A model generated the notes under the pieces. It worked only from the letters and a program-made list of their open reading frames with translations. It made no database searches and was not told the origin of the DNA. The translations under genes and the position numbers were made by a program. Of a DNA stretch of 64,000 bases, positions 56,171 through 64,000 are shown piece by piece; positions within the stretch are counted from its first letter, which is position 1, and each line of letters starts with the position of its first letter. Source of the DNA: Epiperipatus broadwayi (Eukaryota; Onychophora; Udeonychophora; Euonychophora; Peripatidae); assembly GCA_028023455.1 (NCBI GenBank), contig JAQFVV010012404.1:14373000-14436999 (forward strand), in the 5' to 3' direction.

Positions 56171-58030
56171 TAATATTAAGCTAAAGTAAATTTATTGTAT
56201 TTTCTAGGTGAAGTCTCTATATAATATACACCTCTTATTTGAGGTATTCCATAGTTGCTAACATGGTGCAATTATTTTCTATTTCCAAGAGCCTAGGAAC
56301 CTCATTTCTGTGATTCTAGTGCAGCTATTCCCTATAATACCATCAGAGTGTATATTACTAGGTTTGTTATGTATTTTTATAATTTATAGCTTTAATTCAT
56401 CAAGATGAAGTATGGTTTTCATATGGAAATATATCACTTCATAAGCTAATGGATGCTACTTGTAAGTTGGGCCTATTCCCATCCACCCCAATATATGTAT
56501 TACCATTAAACATATTATTATTAAACACAACCACATGGAATAATTAATTCAATTCTATTTCACTTTTTCCATATTAATATTTCAGATATATTTATAAATA
56601 TAAAATTATTAGTTTTAGTTATGAGAGCAGATAAAGTTTGGCATTTAAATTACATTGTAATAAGTTAATATTGATCAATTTTGAAATAAAGTAATAATCA
56701 TAGAGAGTGGTAGGTCATGTGAAAGTCTGTGCTCATACCCTGTCTATTACATATATAGACACAGGTAATCGTATGTGATTTCAGCTATTATATGTGAGAA
56801 GTTGTGACTTTGATTAATTAAGGAAATGTATCTTGGGTCATTATGCATTTTTTCATATATCTTTTTTTTATTCCACATGATTAAAATATATGTTATGAAA
56901 TGAAAGGTATAAGAATATTTATGATCTTATATGAAAAAAATACAATGGAGTCAAATTAATTCCATTTAATTCTATTTAATAATAATAGATATATTAATCT
57001 TTATTTAAAGTTTAAAGTGTATATCTGAGATAAAATTCTATAATTTCTAGCCTTATAAATTTCTAGTAATAATCAATAAGGAATTTTTATAATAGTATCA
57101 TAGTTATGATTTCAGTAACTTTAGAACCTTTAGATTAGATTGTAAGAATTTGATAGTAATAAATACTGAACAAGAATAATAAAGATAAATGAGAAGTTGT
57201 GATCTAGTTTAGATGAAGAGTGATGATTGAGGATGAAATATAACTTGGAAATTATTTAGCCTTCTAAGATGTCAGATTAAAGTGTATGTTGTGAAATGAA
57301 AGTTATAAATATATTTAAATTTTTTTTAAAAATACAGTATTATTTTTTATTTCAAGATTACTCACTCCAGTCGCACATTTCAACAACAAGCTTAACTGCG
57401 ATAAATTTATTTCACCCATTTCTTTTTTACCTGATTACTGATTGATAAATCACTTAAGATTTTTTAAAATGTAATTATTAAACCAAACTTTTTATAGGTT
57501 GCATTCAGAATATTAAGATTATTGTATAGACTATCCACTGAATTCATAGCAGTAACATAATTGTCACTATTTATAAATCTAGTAGCAAAGATGAACTTCT
57601 TGTGTTTAATCGGTTCAAAATAATATTTTCATCAACAAATCTCTATGATTTTTTAATGCCTATTTTATGAATTTGTTTTCATATTATTCCAAAGATACAT
57701 ATCTCTGTTTAACACCACTTTTAATTTTATTAAATAAAGCATATTTTTTTCACCAAATTGATAAACACAATATATAAATAATTTTTTTTTCACAACAGTT
57801 TTCTTTTATTTGCTTGGCAACAAAAGTCATATCTATGATGTTTTGTGATTTTCTAAATTGACACCAATTTTCTGATAACCATTTATGACTAGAATTATTA
57901 TTTATTTATTTAGTATATGAATTTTTTTTTCTAGACTGATTAATTATTTTCAAAATATTAACTAGCAACATTAAATATTTTATTTCACTGACTAGAACCA
58001 GATTCAATAGTCGTAAAATATACAGTTTAT
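56170..58030. other. AT-rich DNA, no gene seen
   Basis: Holds the reversed dispersed repeat at 56703-56790. No coding frame was recognised. Confidence 0.5.
56703..56790 (-). repeat. Dispersed 60-bp repeat, copy 3
   Basis: On the minus strand CCTGTGTCTATATATGTAAT, GACAGGGTATGAGCACAGAC and TTTCACATGACCTACCACTC follow 1640-1700 closely. It is diverged from copies 1 and 2, which are 55 kb away. Confidence 0.8.
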
Positions 58031-58880
58031 ATTTTCTGCTTATCCACATCTACATAGATCTATAACAATGAACATAGATTATCTTCATTCTGTTGATGAG
58101 ATTCCAATTGTATCTTGGAAGATCTAACTCATCTGGCTTTATTATTGGATCTGAAAAAACACATTTGTTTGGAATCTCATAATAATTTTATTTTTTACAT
58201 CATAATTTTTTAATTGTAGATTCTTAAAGCAATTTCTCTTCTGATATTTGATGAAGGAATATGTGAAAGAACAGGATGCCACTGCAAAGGAATAGATTTG
58301 ATTGTGCCGATAATGTTTCTTATGATAATATTTATTATTTAGAAATTTAGTGATGGAACTTTTTCTCCAAACAGAGACACATTATTTACTAGTTATTGAA
58401 AAGGATGATTAAAGTTCCTTTAAAGTATTTTTATAACAATTCCAAGCAGTGTCATTCAGTTTTGTATATTAATTTAGATCATTGGATAAATAAGGAAAGT
58501 AAGTTAGGCTATGGTTCGAGCTTATTGCAGAAAAGTATGAAGTTTCACTTATGTTTGATATAGTAGTATGAAAGGTCGTATTCAGATTACAAGATATTTC
58601 CCTATCATTAAAATAAAAACTTGAGAATACTGTTTTCACTGGATTAGGATTAATAATCCAGTCTTTGTAAAAGATTTTTAATATTTTTTGTATCCTAATT
58701 GGGAATCTTTTCTATTTAAGGAAAATATCTCGTGTGAAGTCAAAATACTGTCATCAGTATAAATGAATTTTCTACATTCTCTTTCTGGAAGATGACTGAT
58801 TTTTTATAGTGTGGAACAGTACAAAGATCCATAAAATCAGATGGCATGGTTTAGAAGCTAATATATCATCAGAATTTAAT
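58030..58880 (-). pseudogene. Jockey-like LINE copy C, 3' fragment
   Basis: About 850 bases align in order with copy A (47.45-48.2 kb): TTGATGAGATTCCAATTGTA (58099) against TTGATGAGTCTCCAATTACA, then ATCTGGCTTTATTATTG, TTTGTTTGGAATCT, and TTAGGCTATGGTTCGAGC (58505) against TTAGGCTATGATTCAAG. It codes (dead) for the C-terminal RT/thumb and tail. No frame is open for long. Heavily decayed and 5'-truncated. Confidence 0.72.
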
Positions 58881-59215
58881 ACTTTTCCATGTATCTATTA
58901 ACACCTAGTATTTTTAACTTTACTAGAAAGTGTTTTAACTTCAGTAATTTGAATATTTTGGGCCAATTTGAATAATTAGATAGATTTATATATTATTAAA
59001 AACTTATATTTGAATTTCTATATCATTTTTCAAAAAGGATTATGATCCTTCCTACATCTGTTCCATATCATCATCATTATCATATGAAAGAATACTATCC
59101 ATTGATTTAATATAGTTGTGCTAATATTTTAGATTCTTATATTACTTTCAGTGTGACAAAAAAAAAGATGTAAAGAACTACAACAGCAAATGATTGTGTT
59201 CTTTGTAGTTGCAAT
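58880..59215. other. AT-rich DNA, no gene seen
   Basis: Nothing recognised. A short imperfect inverted repeat (GAACTACAA with TTGTAGTT) lies at 59174-59210. Confidence 0.5.
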
Positions 59216-59302
59216 TTATTTTTTAAGTTTTCTTATCAGTTGATGAACTTCTTTCTTTAATTCTTTATATTGGTTTTGAAGCTTTGCGTTCAATTTATTA
59301 TT
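59216..59302 (-). CDS. Possible terminal exon, coiled-coil end
   Basis: On the minus strand TTTTATTCTATGCTTAGCAG, a plausible pyrimidine-rich acceptor, is followed by 28 open codons and a stop: NNKLNAKLQNQYKELKKEVH then QLIRKLKK. The heptad-like leucines and alternating K/E suggest a coiled-coil C-terminus. Just upstream (59414-59298) is a 38-codon frame starting MDNSVFNNVFLDSLKRIIPV in another register, and at 59454 another ATG (MAAQDSKR, then stop) in strong context. No convincing donor links them. It could be the last exon of a small unknown gene, a retrocopy remnant, or chance. Confidence 0.25.
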   Translation of the reverse strand, partial: NNKLNAKLQNQYKELKKEVHQLIRKLKK

Positions 59303-59479
59303 CTGCTAAGCATAGAATAAAATTACTAATAATAAAATCCTTGTCAAAAATCCAGACAGGGATTATTCTTTTTAATGAATCCAAAAACACATTATTAAAT
59401 ACACTATTATCCATTGTCATCAGTCTTTTATCTCTTTGAATCCTGAGCGGCCATTTTAAATTTAAAAAAAAAATTACAG

Positions 59480-60230
59480 GACATATAATTTTAAATGAAA
59501 CTTCTAATTTATTACAATAAATATAAATATATATACATTTTTACAAAGTGGAAATATGAAAGAATGTAATAAAGCTGATAAAATAGTCATTACAAAAAAA
59601 AAAATAATCAAAAAAGGAGATTTTTTTTACATTTTTAAACATATTTATTTTTACATTGATTCACAAATTCTCAATTTTGAAAGGTATAACTTAAAATTAC
59701 AATTTCATAGACAACTTCATCACATGCATCTCAAAATGCTGAAAAAAATGATATATAATATGTCTTACCTGAGGTAATTTTTTGATGCAAAAATTACAAA
59801 AACAGTGCGATTGGTAACTTCAATTTTTACTAGCTGCCCCACATGTTCTACTTTTGCAACAGAGTATATGCTAGAAATGTTTAGTTGTCCTTGCATGCAG
59901 GTATCTGTTAGAAATATGTTTGGTTTTTAATGGGGAAAAAATAACAGGAATAATTTACAAGATGTTGAGGACTTTAGTAAATTGTAATGTAATGTATAGT
60001 ATATTATATTATTATTATATATTACTTTTATTATATTATATTAGTGAAAAATGGTGTGTGACCTAAAATGTGTATTCTTTTCAAGTAAATAAAATGTACT
60101 CAAAAAATAAATATCAAACAAAAATTTCTCCAAGATAAAATGAACAAAAAAAATCAATAAATATCAACATAAACAAATTTATTATGAGCACTGATTATAT
60201 ATGTCTGTGGGAGATGAAATATGAGAGTGG
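59480..60230. other. AT-rich DNA, no gene seen
   Basis: Nothing recognised except TA-rich runs near 59996-60045. The 73-codon frame at 59556-59777 is low-complexity. Confidence 0.5.
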
Positions 60231-60249
60231 ATGGCTGAGGGTGGATGTG

Positions 60250-60720
60250 CATGTTTTTATATCATTCAAATGTATTGTCTAAAATTCTATCGTATATGTA
60301 TATTGTTTTCTACATATATATATATATCAAATTCTATTGTATATATATTCTTTTCTGCATATATATATAATTCTATCATATATATATTGTTTTGTATGTG
60401 TGTATATATATAATAAAGAGTTCTAAAACTAGGTCAGAAAAATAATTCAAAAAAATGTTTTTATATTATTCACGTGTATTCTATCATATATATATTATTT
60501 CTACATTTATATATATATATAAAAAGTAATAAAAACTAGATCATCAAACTAATTCAAAAAAAAGTTTTTACATTGTTCAAATGTGTTTTATCTAAAATTC
60601 TATCGTATATAAAAAAAAGAGTTTCTAAAACTAGGTCAGAAAAATAATTCAAATAAACGTTTTTATATTATTGAAATGTATTTTATCACATATATATTAT
60701 TTATATGTACATTTAATTAT
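60250..60720 (+). repeat. Irregular tandem repeat, about four units
   Basis: GTTTTTATATCATTCAAATG (60253), GTTTTTATATTATTCACGTG (60457), GTTTTTACATTGTTCAAATG (60564) and GTTTTTATATTATTGAAATG (60658) head four units. Most contain CTATCnTATATATATT and AAACTAGnTCAnnAAAnTAA. Unit length varies (about 204, 107 and 94) because TA runs expand and shrink. Confidence 0.85.
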
Positions 60721-60783
60721 AGAAAACAATAATAATAATAAAAAATAAATAATAAAACTAATTCAATACTCACAGAATCCTGG

Positions 60784-60894
60784 CTAAATGTTAGCATCAG
60801 TTTCAAATTTGAATTCAGTTATGAAGGCATCAAATGTGATTATTATAGCAAATAAAACTAACAGTAATCCTTTTGTCTTTTTGACATAATCCAT
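60784..60894 (-). CDS. Tiny ORF, one membrane segment (doubtful)
   Basis: Minus-strand ATG at 60894 in an A-rich context opens 36 codons: MDYVKKTKGLLLVLFAIIIT then FDAFITEFKFETDANI and a stop. The KKTK head plus 13 hydrophobic residues resembles a signal peptide or a single membrane segment. Ten bases after the stop, GATTCT|GTGAGT on the minus strand is a good donor. If the exon is real, the stop lies just before it, so the peptide would be complete and the donor would serve an untranslated exon. I know no matching protein. It may be chance. Confidence 0.2.
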   Translation of the reverse strand: MDYVKKTKGLLLVLFAIIITFDAFITEFKFETDANI

Positions 60895-60999
60895 TTTTTT
60901 TACTTTCCTTCTAACTTTTTTTTTTTTTAAAAAAAATAAGTTTGTAGAAAGAGGGCTTGTAAAAGCCCCTCCATAGATAAACATAATTTTGAAGCTGTA

Positions 61000-61260
61000 A
61001 AACTAAAGCAATCGACCGTCAAACATGATTTATGGACATTAAATCTAAAAAACAAAAGAAAAATAAAAAAATTTAAAATTGTATTTTACAAAAACTTTCA
61101 TAAAAAAATCCAAATTTTATCGCAGAAAAAAAGTAGTACCTCATTTAAATCAGAAAAAGATGGCAGATCGAATGATCTGAGAACCGTAAGTGTACTGCTT
61201 ATCAATTCCGCACAAACTCAGTTGAAAGTCAACATTTTTGTTCAGGGGCTCTCAGGGGCA
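61000..61260. promoter_or_regulatory. CpG-richer stretch, possible promoter or first exon
   Basis: Lower-AT stretch with several CpGs (ATCGACCGTC at 61011, GGCAGATCGAATG at 61163, ACTTCGGAC near 61260). AAAGATGGCAGATC resembles a YY1-type core promoter/start motif, and GAACC|GTAAGTG (61179-61190) is a strong + strand donor. Together these would fit the first, mostly untranslated exon of a + strand gene; the minus-strand small ORF lies on its other side. Inferred from composition and short motifs only. Confidence 0.3.
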
Positions 61261-62480
61261 CTTCGGACTTAATGGGTTATACTTTGATGACAAACTATAA
61301 TATTTATCCTCTATTGAATTATATTTCTTTCTGTATTTCCAGCATCTAATTCAGTTTATATAGAGTTTCCTAAATATTTGTCTGAAAGTTTCTGTTATTT
61401 TATTTATATGTTGGTCTATTTCCATTATCTAGTTGAGTGATATTCAACTTGGTGTACATATTCTCAGTAATATGAACCACGGAATTTAAGAGTACACAAA
61501 AAAATGAATATGAACAGAAAAATGCCATAGATCAACAATGTAAAGCAAGAATATGAATTATTGGCTTTTTAAATCTCTTCAGTCTCTAAATATATTATTA
61601 CAATTTCCTCATTTTCTTAAACATGAGGCAATTACTTTTCACATTTGAGATATTAAACTTCATTCTCTCTGCAATATACACTTTAATTAAATTTGAAGAT
61701 GAAATATATCATAAAACTTACAAATTATTCAAATGCATAGTTTTAAAGTTCTTTTACTCATGTCTTTTATAAACAAATGTATTTTTAAATTAACAATATC
61801 AGCACATCCTTACTTCTGTAAGCAATCAACTTAAGAGATTAGTTTAAGTGATCACTTGTGCTGGCGATAATTTTTATTTTTTTCTGCTATCTGATTATTA
61901 GAATGAACATCTTTTAATTTTCCTTCATTATTTAATCTTGATAAGAGAATCTTTTTTTTTTTGCTTTGTTATTTGGATGAATGAGGAGTCTCCTCTCTAA
62001 ACAGTGTGTTGCAAATATGTAGCTATAATGCATATGCTTAAAGTACACTAATCATAGGCTCAGTTTTCATTCTCCTTTGCTTTGTAAACACTCATGTGCT
62101 GTTGTATGAGTAACAATGCTTGTACACACACACACATATATAAGCAGACATTTTGTGATAAGTGTTTAATGAGATATCTTCTGCGTTTTCTATGTTTCTT
62201 CTGTCATCATTTTATGTTTTAAATTAATTATCCCATTTCTTTTTAAACCCATTACTCTGCTATTTTTTTTATAATTATAACATGTAAATTTGAAATAATA
62301 GTAATTATATTAATTATATTTTACTAATATGGAAGGATTTAGCTTATAGCAGTGAATTGACAAGGTATATGCAAGTAAAAAAAAATATTGGGAACCATTG
62401 ATCTAAAAGTTTTTAGAAAAATTTATTTATACCTTTATAAATACATTTAATGATTAGAAATAATCCACAGTTTAATATAG
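61260..62480. other. AT-rich DNA, no gene seen
   Basis: GGTCTATTTCCATTATCTAG at 61412 resembles the palindrome end motif (GGACTATTTCCACCATCTAA) and may be a stray copy. (CA)n(TA)n lies near 62125-62142. No coding frame was recognised. Confidence 0.5.
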
Positions 62481-62890
62481 AACCACAATGAGGATTTAAC
62501 TGACAATCTTTGCTTTAAATAATTAGGCTACTCTGTCAAAGGTAATAGTCAGCAGAAATTTTATATGACTATCTCTGAGGATCTTCCTAACTTCTCTTTG
62601 TTTTTAAGGGGAAATGGATGACTATATGAAGTTGACTTATGGGGTTATTTTCAATTGCCATGTGAGCGGCTTTTTGATTTTGTTTTTCATTTTATTTTTG
62701 TCTTTCTATATAATATTTTTGTGTTTTTGCAAACTAACTTATGTTCATTGATATATACATGTTTGGGTATGTCTGTCTTATTTTGTGGATGTGTGGTGTT
62801 TTTTTTTAATTACTTATGTTTTTCCACATTCAAATACAATTTTTGTAGATACAGTTCTTGTTTTTCACTATATTATTTTCATATATGAGA
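62480..62890 (-). mobile_element. Second Penelope-like 3' fragment (weak)
   Basis: CTCTGTCAAAGGTAATAG (62530) parallels TTCTATCAAAGGCAACAG (46451), and the following 120 bases parallel 46470-46640 (GGTTATTTTCAATTGCCATG against a GTGTATTGCCACATTGGGCT stretch). Minus-strand reading near 62850 gives KNCIY, then MWKNIS where the first copy has NCIYEIPC. This is a highly decayed copy of the same PLE 3' end, including a trace of the tRNA-like stretch at 62495-62540. Confidence 0.45.
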
Positions 62891-63395
62891 ACTTTTCATA
62901 ATATAGAAGCTTATGAAAATAAAATACTTATCCATATATTTTAATAATATTGCAATAAATGATAGCAAAATAAAACTGAAAAGTTTTCAAAATAATATAA
63001 TTAAGAGTAATGTACTTGTTATTAAAAAAAATAACAAGTCTATCAATGATTAATGTGCATAAGAATAATGTAAATAAAAATAAAATAGTTTTTTTTTTTT
63101 AGAACGGTTTTTAAGGTTTGTAAATAAAGTACTCATTACATAGTTGAATAATTTATGCGAAACTATTGAAGTTAAAAGACATGATAATAAATAACATTTA
63201 GAAATTAATCATTTTTCTTCTTTAAAAATTGATTCCACAACTTTTTTCTCTACCTGGATTCCAGTTTATAAACAATTTGAATTTAAATCAGTTTGTATTA
63301 AATATTTTGGTAATAGTATGAATACTGAACTCTACCAATTGATGGTGCTCTTTTCCCCCAATGCACATCAGTATAACGAGTCAGAGGCTGCCTGT
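62890..63395. other. AT-rich DNA, no gene seen
   Basis: Nothing recognised. Confidence 0.5.
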
Positions 63396-63398
63396 TTG

Positions 63399-63740
63399 TT
63401 TACATAATATTACGATAAAATGAATTTTTTTTTACATAATATTATGGTAAAATATTTTTTTTTGTTTTTTTCAACTACTTTTTAATTTCTTTTTTGTCGT
63501 CAGCCTGTCTGTTTAGTTTACTTAATATTACGGTAAACCACCAAAGTTTTTTTATTCCACCTGGGTTTTTTTTTTTTAATAAACAAATGCATTGTTTTTA
63601 GATGATCTAGGAGTGTTGGTTTGTTTTACATAATATTACTTACGATAAATCAAAGTCTTTTTTTTCATCCGGTTTTTTTATTTGGTTCATTTTTTTAAAG
63701 AAACAAACACTTTGTTTTTAGATGGTGTTAGGGATGTTGG
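63399..63740 (+). repeat. Irregular tandem repeat with TTACATAATATTACGGTAAA
   Basis: TTTACATAATATTACGATAA (63399), TTACATAATATTATGGTAAA (63433), TTACTTAATATTACGGTAAA (63518) and TTACATAATATTACTTACGA (63627) start four units. The last two share AAGTTTTTTTATTCCACC / AAGTCTTTTTTTTCATCC, AACAAA...TTGTTTTTAGATGnT and GTTGGTT. Unit length is about 110 bases for the last two, shorter for the first. Confidence 0.82.
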
Positions 63741-64000
63741 TTCCATTCATTCAAAAATTTATTAAATTTACTCAATCTATTTCTATTTACTCTATTCTGT
63801 ATTTCTGAAGATCATATATAGTTGTCTATTTATATTCTTACTCATATATACAAGTTGTGTGACTACAAATAAACTATCTCCTATATGCTATCCATTCCAA
63901 AACATTGCATTTCTCCCATTATATTATTTTCTTTCATCCATTTTTCCACCCTTTCAGCCACCATATGTGCAAAAACTTTATATAACACTGATGTTACTGC
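63741..64000. other. AT-rich DNA, no feature
   Basis: T/C-rich + strand; nothing recognised before the window ends. Confidence 0.5.

Larger units (their letters stand above)
8318..64000 (+). other. TMEM129 intron 1 and/or downstream DNA (inferred)
   Basis: No later TMEM129 exon (for example the RING with CIGC and a W..CMGKWF stretch) could be found by eye between 8318 and the window end. Either intron 1 spans the rest of the window, or small diverged exons were missed, or the locus is broken. All other features listed below lie in this interval. Confidence 0.4.

Noticed and set aside
60231-60413. 60-codon Tyr/Ile-rich frame
   Set aside because: Encoded by TA-rich tandem repeats (repeated YIYNSIIYI). 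Not a protein gene.
62655-62888. 77-codon F/C/Y-rich frame
   Set aside because: Antisense to a weak Penelope-like fragment, and composed of the complement of an A-rich coding strand.
1-64000. CRISPR arrays, rRNA, bacterial operons or plasmid/phage genes
   Set aside because: No regular short repeats with unique spacers, no rRNA cores and no dense open frames. The content is animal nuclear DNA.

Overview
This window is visibly AT-rich (about three quarters A+T by eye) animal nuclear DNA, most likely from an invertebrate with a large, repeat-laden genome. It holds one recognisable gene piece: a first coding exon matching TMEM129 (an ER-membrane E3 ubiquitin ligase) at 8119-8317 on the + strand, ending in a clean phase-1 splice donor. 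I found no further exon of it, so most of the window to the right is probably its intron or intergenic DNA. There are no bacterial-type genes, operons, CRISPR arrays, rRNA or intact tRNA genes. The retroelement types (Jockey-like and RTE-like LINEs, a Penelope-like element with a GIY-YIG remnant, a tRNA-derived SINE, a hAT-type MITE) support a metazoan, but do not fix the phylum.

Layout. 0-8 kb: a foldback palindrome (221-666), a decayed element related to the 12-14 kb foldback (about 3100-4385), a three-unit tandem repeat of about 435 bp (4690-5760), a perfect 38-bp hairpin (6684-6775), a palindrome with a tRNA-like core (6814-7298) and an RTE-like tail (7470-7730). 8 kb: TMEM129 exon 1 and its upstream region. 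8.3-19 kb: AT-rich DNA, a 2.1-kb foldback with arms of about 0.9 kb (12378-14487), a repeat block (14.9-16.1 kb) and a 2.3-kb dead Jockey-like LINE (16.7-19.06 kb). 20 kb: a 519-bp hAT-type MITE with perfect 8-bp target duplications. 20.7-36.5 kb: mostly featureless DNA with a few coding-like remnants and tandem duplications. 36.5-40 kb: a 320-bp repeat present three times, a CpG-richer stretch and a 130-bp tandem repeat. 42.7-60 kb: a dense retroelement graveyard with a foldback, an RTE-like LINE, palindromes, a Penelope-like fragment bracketed by its own inverted 3' part, and three minus-strand Jockey-like LINE copies. One of these LINEs is interrupted by an RTE-like tail and by a young SINE. 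60-64 kb: tandem repeats, a tiny membrane-type ORF and a second Penelope-like trace.

The most distinctive property is the density of long inverted repeats. At least five palindromes have arms of about 125 to 900 bp. Two of them share a LINE/Penelope-type end motif and carry a tRNA-like stretch in antisense. Nothing here needs a new defence or metabolic system. The points worth following are the Penelope/foldback architecture, the nested insertions, and a few coding-like remnants of unknown family. All identifications are by eye from translated motifs; no database search was run.
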